Notes: generated from the letters alone by a model not told the origin. Shown: positions 1-7,318, counted from the stretch's first letter. The stretch: 12,963 bases of DNA from an uncultured Rubellimicrobium sp. (GCA_902805995.1 CADCUU010000321.1:1-12963); one strand, 5' to 3'. Numbers and translations: made by a program.

Positions 1-242
1 TGCCGCAGATTGAGTCCAGCCGTGATCGCCCTCCGGTTCGGCAGCAGAAGAGCCGCGCCGGCCAGCGCGGTGACGGCGCTGGACGCGGCAAAGTACTTCC
101 AATCTCCGCGGCGCATCACGAGGTCGGCCACGCTTGGCAGGAGCATCAGGGTGGCCTCGGCTAGGAGCATCCAGCCGATAAGACCCGCGATAGGCCGCAG
201 TGGAGGAATGGAGAGGCGATCTATCAAAAGCGACGCATCCAT
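1..242 (-). CDS. trkH: Trk potassium transporter membrane subunit TrkH, N-terminal fragment (cut by the window edge)
   Basis: This is the first 80 residues of a TrkH/TrkG-type potassium-translocating membrane subunit; the rest lies beyond base 1. Reading starts at an ATG (242-240) inside the last codons of trkA, 19 bases before the trkA stop ends. The translation opens MDASLLIDRLSIPPLRPIAG. It then shows a hydrophobic first membrane segment (about residues 17-42), a short charged loop (RRGDWKYF) and a second hydrophobic stretch (about 51-64), the layout expected for the TrkH N-terminus. The ORF stays open to the window edge. TrkH forms the K+ channel dimer that TrkA gates from the cytoplasm, so overlap with trkA is functionally sensible. 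The identification rests on this context and on my recognition of the N-terminus; the selectivity-filter repeats are not in view. A TTG (227-225) is a weaker alternative start. Confidence 0.8.
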   Translation of the reverse strand, partial: MDASLLIDRLSIPPLRPIAGLIGWMLLAEATLMLLPSVADLVMRRGDWKYFAASSAVTALAGAALLLPNRRAITAGLNLR

Positions 243-1624
243 CCGGCGCGGCGGGCCTTCATGTCCAAAAGGTCCTCCGCCGCTTTGAGCGCGGTGTAGG
301 TCACCAGGGCCACGACACGGTCCCCGGGCTCGATGCGGGTGTGACGGTTGGGGAGGATCACCTCGCCGTTGCGGACCACGGCCCCCACGCGCACGCCCTC
401 GGGGACGCCGATCTCCTGCAAGTTGCCGGAGACAAGCCTCGAGTCCGGCTGCGCGAGAGCCTCGATCACCTCGCCAAAGCCCTCCCGCAGGGTGTGCAGC
501 GCCAGAACGGACCGGTGCCGGACATGCCGCAGGATGCTGGAGATGGTAATGGCGCTGGGGCTCACCACGACGTCGATGCCCAGGGAGGGCATCAGGGGCT
601 CGTAGGAGCTCTTGTTCACAAGCGTGATCGCCCGCTCGCAGCCGCTGCGCTTGGCGAGCACGGAGGCGAAGATGTTGGTCTCGTCGTCGTTGGTGACCGC
701 CACGAGGGTCTCCGCGTCAGCGACGTTGGCCTCGTCGAGAACCTCCCGGTCGAGTGCGTCGCCCTGGAGGACCACCACCGAGGAGCCGAGTTCGCGGGCC
801 ACGAACTCGGCCCGAGAGCGGCTCGCCTCGATCACCTTGAGCGACGTGGCACTGGAGCGGCTCCGGATCTGCTGCGCGAGGTTCAGGCCGACATTGCCGC
901 CGCCGACGATCACAATGCGGTACGCGATCTTCTCCTTGTGGCCAAAAGCATCCATGACCCCGGCCAACGCCGCGGGCGTGGTGACCACGAACACGTCGTC
1001 GCCGCGCTTGATGACCTCGTCTCCGGCGGGCACGAACGCGCGCCCTTCTCGCACCAGCGCTAGGACCACCATAGGAGCACTGGGGAAGCGCTCGGGCAGG
1101 TCGCGGATCCTGAGACCGTAGGCGCCACAGGTTCCGGTGTTGCAGTGGATGCCCAGGAGCTGAACGCGTCTGTCCGCCAGCGCGACCACGTCGAAGGCCC
1201 CCGGTGTTCTCAGCCGCTGCATGATGCCGTTAGCCACCTCCAGTTCGGGCGAGATGATGACGTCGATCGGCAGCTGGTCGCTGCCGTAGAGGTTCTTCCA
1301 GATCGGGGCGAGATAGCCGTTGTGCCGTACGCGGGCCACCCGCCGCTTCACCGAGAACAGCGAGTAGGCGACCTGGCAGGCCACCATGTTCACCTCGTCC
1401 GAGCGCGTGACCGCGATCAGCATGTCGGCGTCCTGAGCGCCGGCCTGCTCAAGGATCGCAGGGTGGGAAGCATGACCCACGACGCTGGTCACGTCGAAGC
1501 TCTCGGCGGCGCGGCGGGCCTGCTCAACGTCGTTGTCGATCACAGTGACATTGGCGCCCTCAAAGGCCAGATGCCGAGCGATGGTCGTACCCACCTGGCC
1601 TGCACCGCAGACAACCACTTTCAC
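224..1624 (-). CDS. trkA: Trk system potassium uptake regulatory protein TrkA
   Basis: TrkA is the peripheral, nucleotide-binding regulatory subunit of the Trk K+ uptake system. It forms a cytoplasmic gating ring under TrkH. The 466-residue product has the usual full length and the duplicated RCK architecture. The first Rossmann domain (about 1-120) has GAGQVG at 7-12 and the ribose-binding acidic residue D30 at the end of strand 2. The first TrkA-C domain spans about 140-220. The second Rossmann domain (about 235-350) has GGGNVG at 241-246 and E266, and the second TrkA-C domain spans about 370-455. The start is a GTG (1624-1622) preceded by an AGGGGGA Shine-Dalgarno about 7 bases away. The 3' end overlaps trkH by 19 bases, which suggests translational coupling. 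In many alphaproteobacteria trkA follows ntrX; here the upstream neighbour is a DUF2934 gene instead. No damage is visible. Confidence 0.95.
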   Translation of the reverse strand: MKVVVCGAGQVGTTIARHLAFEGANVTVIDNDVEQARRAAESFDVTSVVGHASHPAILEQAGAQDADMLIAVTRSDEVNMVACQVAYSLFSVKRRVARVRHNGYLAPIWKNLYGSDQLPIDVIISPELEVANGIMQRLRTPGAFDVVALADRRVQLLGIHCNTGTCGAYGLRIRDLPERFPSAPMVVLALVREGRAFVPAGDEVIKRGDDVFVVTTPAALAGVMDAFGHKEKIAYRIVIVGGGNVGLNLAQQIRSRSSATSLKVIEASRSRAEFVARELGSSVVVLQGDALDREVLDEANVADAETLVAVTNDDETNIFASVLAKRSGCERAITLVNKSSYEPLMPSLGIDVVVSPSAITISSILRHVRHRSVLALHTLREGFGEVIEALAQPDSRLVSGNLQEIGVPEGVRVGAVVRNGEVILPNRHTRIEPGDRVVALVTYTALKAAEDLLDMKARRAGWMRRF

Positions 1625-2029
1625 AAGCCGTTCCCCCTAACGCCCGAGTAACCCACGGATACAGGTGGGCCAATCGAAACCTAGCGCCAGAGCGGGTTGC
1701 AGCGGTAGGATCAGAAGCCGTGTGAGCTGAGAAGAAATCGCCCAACTTGATGGACCAGGAGCAGAAGGCTGTCCGGGCAGCATACGCGTGAAGATTGCAT
1801 GCTGTTGAAGAACTGCCAGAGGCACGTCAGGCGATGAGGCGACATACCGCGGCTCATGCCAGTACGAGGCCTAAGCGCGAGAGAGTGCGTCAGCCAGCGG
1901 CACCGCAGATCTGGTGGGCACGCCTGGTGACTGTCTCCGCCTGCCCGCTATGGAAGTCAGGCCGCCAAGATTGGGCGTCCCAGTCGGCCGGGAGTTCGGC
2001 AACCCGGTCCTACTGCGAGGCCGGTGCCC
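1625..2029. other. 405-base intergenic stretch with no recognised gene
   Basis: This lies between the trkA start and the end of the DUF2934 gene, both on the minus strand. Short open frames on both strands here have no recognisable domain, no good Shine-Dalgarno and a composition typical of out-of-frame GC-rich DNA. I found no tRNA-like fold, no long inverted repeat and no T-run terminator after the DUF2934 stop. The trkA promoter should lie at the left end of this stretch, but I cannot pick a convincing -35/-10 pair. Confidence 0.5.
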
Positions 2030-2617
2030 TCAGTGGATGCTGTCGGTCTCCGTCTTGGGCTTGCGGCCACGCCGGGTCGGGCGGTCCGCGACTGTGCCCT
2101 CTGAACTGCCCTCGGCCGCCTCGCTCGTTTTGCGGCGCGTCTTCGGAGCCGCAGCGGCGGCAGGCTCGGATTGCGCCCCTGTGGTGCCCTCGGCGGCGCG
2201 CTGGCCGGAGGTCGCTGCTTCGGATGGCACCGGCTCAGGCTGGGCATCACTGGCTGCCTTGCGGCCGCGCTTGCGCGAGGCCTCCTGCCGGCTCTCGTTC
2301 GATCCCCCCGGCCCCTCGCCCGGTGCGGCGGTGCCCACGGAAGTCCCCTTGCTGGCCCGGCGCTTGCGGGGAGTGGTAGACTCCTCACCGGACGTGGGGA
2401 CCTCGGTCTTACGGGGCCGGCGTCGGCGCGGCGCGGCAGGCGCCTCGATCTCCTCCGCCGTGGCCGGTGTATGCGCGGCTTTGATGCGCTCGAGTTCCTG
2501 CGTGATCTCGCCCGCGGCTTTCTGCCAGTGATCTTCGTGCCGGCCATGAGGGCGGCCCTCCTGCTCCCAGATCTCATGGGCGCGGCGCCGGATCATCTCT
2601 TCCAGATCGGGGGTCAT
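2030..2617 (-). CDS. DUF2934 domain protein with a long basic, AT-hook-like tail
   Basis: This is a 195-residue protein of unknown function. Residues about 4-36 match the short DUF2934 helical motif as I recognise it, with IRRRAHEIWEQEGRPHGR followed by HW (30-31) and a run of small residues and E. The remaining ~155 residues are low-complexity A/S/T/P/E sequence with five basic clusters: 64-70 (RRRRPRK), 83-88 (PRKRRA), 115-120 (RKRGRK), 159-163 (KTRRK) and 182-188 (RRGRKPK). The RGRK cores resemble AT-hooks or histone H1-like tails, so DNA binding is a reasonable inference but unproven. The ATG at 2617 is chosen over an upstream start at 2683. It follows a GAAAGGAC ribosome site at good spacing, and the DUF2934 motif begins directly after it, whereas the 22 extra residues look random. 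The gene stands alone, 405 bases from trkA. Confidence 0.8.
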   Translation of the reverse strand: MTPDLEEMIRRRAHEIWEQEGRPHGRHEDHWQKAAGEITQELERIKAAHTPATAEEIEAPAAPRRRRPRKTEVPTSGEESTTPRKRRASKGTSVGTAAPGEGPGGSNESRQEASRKRGRKAASDAQPEPVPSEAATSGQRAAEGTTGAQSEPAAAAAPKTRRKTSEAAEGSSEGTVADRPTRRGRKPKTETDSIH

Positions 2618-2664
2618 GCGGGACGTCCTTTCGTCACAGCGTGATCGGGTGGCTTGAGCGCAGG

Positions 2665-2689
2665 TAAGCCCAGCGCAGAGCATTGTTCC
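2665..2689 (-). promoter_or_regulatory. Possible EcfG-type (general stress) promoter for the DUF2934 gene
   Basis: The minus strand carries GGAAC at 2689-2685, the -35 core recognised by the alphaproteobacterial general-stress sigma factor EcfG. The -10 position, 16 bases further on, reads CTTA (2668-2665), only a partial match to the CGTT consensus. The distance to the ATG at 2617 (about 40 bases of leader) is plausible. A five-base match is weak evidence, and the poor -10 argues against it. Confidence 0.2.
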
Positions 2690-2852
2690 ACACTAATCGA
2701 CGTACTTCACGAAAACAGCTTCTTGGTCCGGCAAGCGAACCCAAGATGAGGGGTCTTCGAATGCCAGATCGGCTGATGGTCGGCGGCCTGCACGAGGTGT
2801 AAGGCCGCAGGCAAAGTCGGGCTGGCCGACTCGGATTGGATTGGAGCAGCAG

Positions 2853-4046
2853 GTGATCGGCTTCAAGATGTCCAGGCGGCAGCGCTGCGCATCGCCCGCA
2901 AGGTGAACCGCACCCCGGCCGTCCACAGCGACGCCATCAGCCGGCTGGTCGGGGCGGAGGTCTGGCTGAAGCTCGATACGCTGAGGTCACGGGCGCTTTC
3001 AAGGAGCGGGGCGCCGCTAACCGCCTTACTCTGCTGACCTCTGCGGAGCGTGCCGCCGACGTGATCGCGATGTACATGGGCAACCACGCCCAGGCGGTGG
3101 CCCGGGCACGCCACCCTGCTCGATGTCTGCGCGGTGATCGTGATGCCGGCCTTCACGCCGGCCACCAAGGTCACGCGCACGACCCGCTGGGGCGCCGAGG
3201 TTGTCCTTCATGGCGAGACGCTCGCCGAAGCGGCCACTTACGCCCGAGCCTACTCCGACGAGCACCGCCTCCTTCATCCACCCCTAAGACGACGATGCCA
3301 TCATTGCGGGCCAGGGGACGCTCGCTCTTGAGTTGCTGGAGGACGTTCCGGACTTGGACACCTTGGCCGTGCCCGTCGGCGGCGGCGGCCTGCTGGCGGG
3401 CTGCGCCTTGGCGGCCCAAGGCATGGGACGTCCGATCGATGTCATCGACGTGGAGGTCGAGACCTATGCCGCCATGGCCCAGGAGCTCGCGGGCTCGCCG
3501 GTCAAGGCCGGCGGAGCGACAATCGCCGAAGGCATCGCCGTCCGGGACGTGGGGCGACGGCCGCTCGAGATCATCCGGCGCCATGTCGGGCAGGTGGTCA
3601 CCGTCCCTGAGCACGCGATCGAGAACGCCATCGCGCTTCAGGCCGAGGAGGCCAAGGTCGTGGCCGAAGGTGCGGGCGCGGCGGGCGTCGCTGCCCTGCT
3701 CGCGCATCCCGAGCTCTTCCGGGGCCGCCGCGCGGGTGTGCCGATTTGCGGGGCGAACATCGACAACCGGGCACTCGCGGCCGTGCTCCAGCGGGTGATG
3801 ATCCGAGACGGCCGCATCATGCGCGTGGTGCTCGACATCCCGGACCGGCCCGGCGTGCTGGGCGAGATCGCGGGCCGCATTGGCGAGGCTGGCGCGAACA
3901 TTATCGAGGTGTCGCAGCACCGGCTCTTCACCTCGCCCAGCGTCCAGGCGACCCGACTGGAGAACATTTTCGAGGCGCGCGGCGCCTTCCACAGCGAGGC
4001 CGTCGTGAAGGCGCTCCAGGAGCATTATGTAGTGACACGGCCGTAA
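2853..4046 (+). pseudogene. ilvA: Threonine ammonia-lyase (single ACT domain type), disrupted by four frameshifts and one nonsense codon
   Basis: The intact enzyme is a PLP-dependent threonine ammonia-lyase making 2-oxobutanoate and ammonia. Reading across three frames rebuilds a near-complete ~400-residue protein. A GTG start (2853) follows GGAG. One base is missing at 2865-2866, then comes DVQAAALRIARKVNRTPAVH. Another base is missing at 2984-2985, then VTGAFKERGAANRL with the PLP lysine codon at 3001-3003. An extra g in 3104-3106 precedes HATLLD and VIVMPAFTPATKVTRT. A change of net -2 or +1 at 3269-3272 precedes FIHP, then a TAA (3285-3287) sits where the family has Tyr. From 3288 to the stop at 4046 the frame is open: AGQGTLALELL, the GGGGLLAG phosphate loop, ICGANIDNR, and a C-terminal ACT domain (DIPDRPGVLGEIAGRIGEAG, EVSQHR). 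The usual SAGNH motif reads YMGNH (codons 3073-3078). All lesions lie in the first 435 bases. The last 237 codons look intact, but the remnant lacks the PLP lysine and cannot be an active enzyme. Confidence 0.88.
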
Positions 4047-4199
4047 GTGGCGAACGCGGGTTCGATGCGGACCTGATCAGACAAGGGCCGAGCAGGGCTT
4101 CGATCCGGTTGGCCAGCAGTTCGCGTTAGACTCTCGCCCGTATTCGCCGCACATAGTCCGCACTGAATAGTGACCGCATACAACGGAGCGGAACAGAGG

Positions 4200-4670
4200 A
4201 TGAGCTCAGCTCCAACCACGGAAGACCTTCTGGCGGAAGAAGCGGATCTGGTCCTAGATCGGTTCGACTATGCGACGGCCTGGAACCTTGGAGCGCACAT
4301 CCGAGGCATAGCCGCAGAGCGGCGCCTGCCCATCGCAGTCGAGGTCTTTCATGGCACGGCACCTGTGTTCTTTGCGCTTCTGCCTGGGGCCACTCCCGAC
4401 AACAGCGAGTGGATCCGACGCAAGAGGGCCGTGGTCCTACGCTTTCACCACAGTTCCCTCTACATGCGCCTTCTCTGCGAGAGCAAAGGCGTGGGACTCA
4501 GCGAGCGCTATGGCCTCCCCGGGACCGAGTTTGTGGCCAGTGGTGGAGCCGTGCCGATCTTTGTGCGCGACGTGGGCTTGGTGGGCGTTGCGACGGTGAG
4601 CGGGCTTCCGGACGTGGAGGACCACCAGCTTGTCGTGACCGCGATCCGGGATCTTAGGTGCAGCTTCTAA
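4200..4670 (+). CDS. UPF0303 family protein (GlcG/HbpS-like heme-degrading domain)
   Basis: This 156-residue protein is of the usual size for the UPF0303 family, which databases place with GlcG/HbpS-like heme-degrading domains. Its true substrate is not known. Family features visible are the N-terminal EDLLAEEADLVLDRFDYATAWNLG region (about 8-31), PIAVEVFHG strand (44-52), LPGATPDNSEWIRRKRAVV (61-79), the RFHHSSLYM segment (81-89), SGGAVPIFV (114-122) and the closing VSGLPDVEDHQLVV (133-146). No signal peptide or membrane segment is seen, so it should be cytoplasmic. I chose the ATG at 4200 because the extra ten residues from the GTG at 4170 have no ribosome site. Upstream of 4200 there is GGAG (spacing about 11) and AGAGG abutting the start, so initiation may be weak. 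It follows the broken threonine ammonia-lyase by about 150 bases and appears to be monocistronic. Confidence 0.85.
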   Translation: MSSAPTTEDLLAEEADLVLDRFDYATAWNLGAHIRGIAAERRLPIAVEVFHGTAPVFFALLPGATPDNSEWIRRKRAVVLRFHHSSLYMRLLCESKGVGLSERYGLPGTEFVASGGAVPIFVRDVGLVGVATVSGLPDVEDHQLVVTAIRDLRCSF

Positions 4671-4836
4671 GCTCACTCCCACTTACCTCATTGGTCGGAC
4701 CTCCTGCCCACTGACTTGATCCGAAGCTGCGCAGATATTTGGGCTCTGATCTCCTCACTCAGCCTTCTTCGAGGCCCGATTCTCTGGACGGAGACTTGCT
4801 TTGTTCGGTCGGCGCTCCCGGCTGGCGGCTCCAGCG

Positions 4837-4858
4837 ACCAACCAGTGTTCAGGTTGGT
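4837..4858. repeat. 7-bp perfect inverted repeat after the hydrolase gene, possible weak terminator
   Basis: The arms ACCAACC (4837-4843) and GGTTGGT (4852-4858) are perfectly complementary around an 8-base loop. The hairpin lies 4 bases past the stop of the minus-strand hydrolase gene, at the far end of the sugar operon. No T-run follows on either strand, so it is not a classical intrinsic terminator. It may protect the 3' end of the mRNA or help Rho-dependent termination. Confidence 0.4.
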
Positions 4859-4862
4859 GCCG

Positions 4863-5615
4863 TCACGGTGCGAACTGGGTCGCGGACGAGGTGGGCTGGG
4901 TCAGATATCGCTCGATCACCTCCGCGACCTCTGGCGCCTGACCGAGGTTGTAGTGTGAGTATCCGGGGACAATGGCGAGCCGGGCGCGCGAGAACTTGGT
5001 GTCGATCCAGCCTGGCTCGCTGATGCCGCCGCCAAAGAGCGCAAAGACCTCGGCGATGTGCTGCATCGAGACGGAGTCGTGGTCGGCGAAGATCAGCAGC
5101 ACCGGCATCTGCAAGGCGCGGACCTCGGCCCGCCAGTCCCAGCCCTTGCGCGTCAGGTCGCCCATGCGGTCGAGGAACAGCGCGAACTGGTCGGGGTGAC
5201 CGTAGTCCTTGAAGATCGGCGTGGCCTTCATCGGCTCTGCCAGGGCCCCGCTGACGGCGCTCATTCCTTCCTGCGCTTCTGGGTACCAGCCGTCGCGTGC
5301 GACGGCGGTCGCAATCACGATTAAGTTGCGCACCATTTCCGGGTGTAGGAGCGCCATCCAGATGGCCGCATCGCCGCCGTGGGAGTAGCCGGCGATGTCG
5401 GCCCGTTCCATGCCGAGATGGCGCAGGACGGCAGCGATGTCGTTACCGTTCCTCTCGTGGCTCATGGGCGTGCTACGAAGACCGGTGCGGACATCACTGA
5501 ACTTACTGTATGAGACCCCGTAGGAGGCCGTTCGAACAGGATGGCGGAGGGCGGCTCTGCCAGCCCTGTCAGTGGTGCTTTGGTCAGGCCGGGGAGGGTA
5601 GCTGAGCCCTTGCAC
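4863..5615 (-). CDS. Alpha/beta hydrolase lacking its N-terminal third, probable pseudogene
   Basis: From about residue 44 onward this reads as an alpha/beta-hydrolase fold enzyme: TGLRSTPMS, then NDIAAVLRHLG, the nucleophile elbow GYSHGG (76-81, Ser78), the acid in FADHD (Asp180 most likely) and PGYSHYNLG with His221. The triad is therefore complete. The first ~43 residues do not look like this family. A normal member should begin with strands carrying an HG oxyanion motif and a VIAVDLQGHG-type segment, about 60 residues that are absent. The odd N-terminus (GTG at 5615, no good ribosome site) reads through unrelated DNA, with the apparent breakpoint near 5489. The lost strands form the fold's core, so the product is probably inactive. 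It lies 30 bases after the reductase gene on the same strand and may once have been the last gene of the sugar operon. Specific substrate is unknown. Confidence 0.72.
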   Translation of the reverse strand: MQGLSYPPRPDQSTTDRAGRAALRHPVRTASYGVSYSKFSDVRTGLRSTPMSHERNGNDIAAVLRHLGMERADIAGYSHGGDAAIWMALLHPEMVRNLIVIATAVARDGWYPEAQEGMSAVSGALAEPMKATPIFKDYGHPDQFALFLDRMGDLTRKGWDWRAEVRALQMPVLLIFADHDSVSMQHIAEVFALFGGGISEPGWIDTKFSRARLAIVPGYSHYNLGQAPEVAEVIERYLTQPTSSATQFAP

Positions 5616-5645
5616 CTCACAAGCCAGATGCGTCTGAAGCTGCCT

Positions 5646-6710
5646 TCAGCCCCAAGGCGTCTCGGGTTGCCCGCGATGCAGCGCCCAGTCGGCCTCCGAA
5701 AAGCTGTGCTTAGCGAATTGGTTCTGATGCCAGTGGGGATAAATGAGCGGCGGACGGCTTACCTCCTCCAATCGCTCGCGCTCCTCTTCCGAAAGCGTCA
5801 ACTCTACAGCCCTCAAAGTCTCGGCAAGCTGATCGGTCGTCCTTGCCCCTACGATCAGGCTCGCGACGGCGGGACGGCCCAGGAGCCAAGCCAGCGCCAC
5901 CTGCGGGACCGGTGCGCCGAGGTTCCCGGCGATCTCCGCCAGCACGTCCACGATGCGCCAAAGCCGCTCCCGGTCGCGGACCGGTGGCTCGGTCCAGCCG
6001 CTCGCCTGTCGGCTACCAGGGGCCGGGTCGCGGTCGCGCCCGTGTTTCCCGGTGAGCAGCCCGGCAGCGAGGGGCGACCACACCGTCACCCCGATCCCCT
6101 GGTCCACCGACAGCGGGAGAAGTTCGTACTCGGCCTCCCGAGCCTCCAGCGTGTAATGGATCTGCTGCGTGACGGGCCGAATCGTGCCCAATGCCTCGGC
6201 AGCGTGGATGAGCTTCATCGCTTGCCACCCGCAGAAATTGGAAAAGCCCCAGTACCGAATCTTTCCATGCCGGACGAGCGTATCCATCGCCTCGCAGGTC
6301 TCCTCGACCGGCGTGGTCCCGTCCCATTCGTGGAGGTGGTAGATGTCGATGCGATCGGTCCGGAGCCGCTTCAGCGACCGCTCGCATTCCCTCAGGAGGT
6401 GCAGCCGCGACGCGCCCTGGTCGTTCACCCCCGGCCCTATCGGCATCCGCGCCTTGGAGGAGATGACGAGGTCCTCCCGCCGCCCCTCGATCACCTCCCC
6501 CAGGATCTCCTCGGACAAGCCCAGCGAGTACATGTTCGCCGTGTCGACGAAGTTGACGCCATGCTCGATGGCGAGATCCACGAGCGAGCGCGCCTCAGGC
6601 ACCTGCTGGTCGGCCAGCATCCCGAAGGGTCCGCGCCCACCGAAGGTGAAGGTGCCCAGCGCCAGCGCCGAGACCTTGAGGCCCGAGCGGCCCAGAGTGC
6701 GATATTCCAT
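5646..6710 (-). CDS. Aldo/keto reductase of the sugar/polyol operon
   Basis: This is a cytoplasmic NAD(P)H-dependent aldo/keto reductase of 354 residues from the chosen start. Such enzymes interconvert carbonyls and alcohols on a TIM barrel. The N-terminal MEYRTLGRSGLKVSALALGT is the standard opening. Numbering from the preceding GTG, the catalytic tetrad is visible: Asp57 and Tyr62 (FVDTANMYS), Lys87 (ISSKARM) and His128 (DIYHLHEWD). GFSNF, SPLAAGLLTGK (with barrel strand 7) and VGARTTDQLAETL, the usual cofactor-binding end, follow. I prefer the ATG at 6710, which overlaps the dhaL stop by one base (TGATG), with GGAG seven bases upstream. The GTG one codon earlier would be only four bases from that site. 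Its place directly after dhaKL suggests it oxidises a polyol to the kinase's ketose or reduces an aldehyde intermediate; which one cannot be told from sequence. Confidence 0.9.
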   Translation of the reverse strand: MEYRTLGRSGLKVSALALGTFTFGGRGPFGMLADQQVPEARSLVDLAIEHGVNFVDTANMYSLGLSEEILGEVIEGRREDLVISSKARMPIGPGVNDQGASRLHLLRECERSLKRLRTDRIDIYHLHEWDGTTPVEETCEAMDTLVRHGKIRYWGFSNFCGWQAMKLIHAAEALGTIRPVTQQIHYTLEAREAEYELLPLSVDQGIGVTVWSPLAAGLLTGKHGRDRDPAPGSRQASGWTEPPVRDRERLWRIVDVLAEIAGNLGAPVPQVALAWLLGRPAVASLIVGARTTDQLAETLRAVELTLSEEERERLEEVSRPPLIYPHWHQNQFAKHSFSEADWALHRGQPETPWG

Positions 6711-7318
6711 CACGGTTCTCCTGTGACCGCTTCGACGATCCGTGTCATGGCGAGCATCCCGGGATCGTACATGGTGCGGCTCTTGTCCGCGAAGATACGG
6801 GCGCGGCCTACTGTGGCGGGCTTGTCCTTGAATGCCTCCGTGGATTGCCGCACCGCCTCCCGGGCCGCCCGGGCGACCTCGCCGGGCTCCGACAGGCCCG
6901 CCGTCGCCTGCACCATGGCATCCAGGCTGTCGAGCACCGTCTTGCCACCCAGTTCCGCCTTGCCTCTCTGCTGCATGGCGTCCCTCGCGGCGGCGATGAG
7001 TCCCGACACCTCCGACGCCTCGAACGAGTCACGCCCCTTCAGCGCTTTGGCACTCGCCATCAGCCCGGTGGCAAACAGCGTCCCGTAGGACGACCCCGAC
7101 GTCTTGGTGAAAGCCTGCGCGCATCTCAACAGCGCTTGCCCCATGTCGGCGGGCATCTCCCCCACCCCGGCGGTCACGGCCTGCATCCCCCGTATCATGG
7201 TGATGCCAAGGTCCCCATCCCCCAGCGCCCCGTCGATTTCGTTGAGAGCCGGAGCCTCCCGCTCCATGGCGGCGGTTAGCCGCGAGATGGCGGCCAGAAG
7301 GGCCTTCTGGTCGATCAT
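6710..7318 (-). CDS. dhaL: Dihydroxyacetone kinase-like subunit DhaL (nucleotide-binding)
   Basis: DhaL (202 residues) is the all-helical ADP/ATP-binding subunit of the two-part dihydroxyacetone kinase family and passes phosphate to the ketose held on DhaK. The metal-coordinating aspartates are present in IDGALGDGDLGITM (Asp29, Asp34, Asp36). KTSGSSYGTLF (about 72-82) is the nucleotide-phosphate loop, and GGKTVLDSLDAM (about 123-134) is the next conserved block. The closing GRARIFADKS...DPGM block differs from the GRASYLGERS form of the E. coli-type enzyme, which suggests a separate subfamily. The ATG at 7318 sits in an ATGA overlap with dhaK and has GGAGG upstream inside dhaK. No DhaM/PTS phosphodonor is present nearby. 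It may use ATP directly, as some split kinases for C4 ketoses are thought to do, or take phosphate from a DhaM elsewhere. Confidence 0.92.
   Translation of the reverse strand: MIDQKALLAAISRLTAAMEREAPALNEIDGALGDGDLGITMIRGMQAVTAGVGEMPADMGQALLRCAQAFTKTSGSSYGTLFATGLMASAKALKGRDSFEASEVSGLIAAARDAMQQRGKAELGGKTVLDSLDAMVQATAGLSEPGEVARAAREAVRQSTEAFKDKPATVGRARIFADKSRTMYDPGMLAMTRIVEAVTGEP

Noticed and set aside
200..1063. Long plus-strand open frame opposite trkA
   Set aside because: It is antisense to a clearly intact trkA, is rich in H, D, G and R as expected from a mirrored GC-rich gene, and has no domain or ribosome site.
2815..2831. 6-bp inverted repeat AGTCGG/CCGACT upstream of the broken threonine ammonia-lyase
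   Set aside because: It is too short to stand out in GC-rich DNA, and no regulator or T-run is associated with it.
4047..4199. tRNA or small RNA in the gap before the UPF0303 gene
   Set aside because: TTCGATCC-like stretches drew attention, but no acceptor stem or cloverleaf can be formed.
5541..7088. 515-codon plus-strand open frame
   Set aside because: It lies opposite the reductase and dhaL genes, both of which have full motifs. Its sequence is P/R/S-rich with no recognisable fold.
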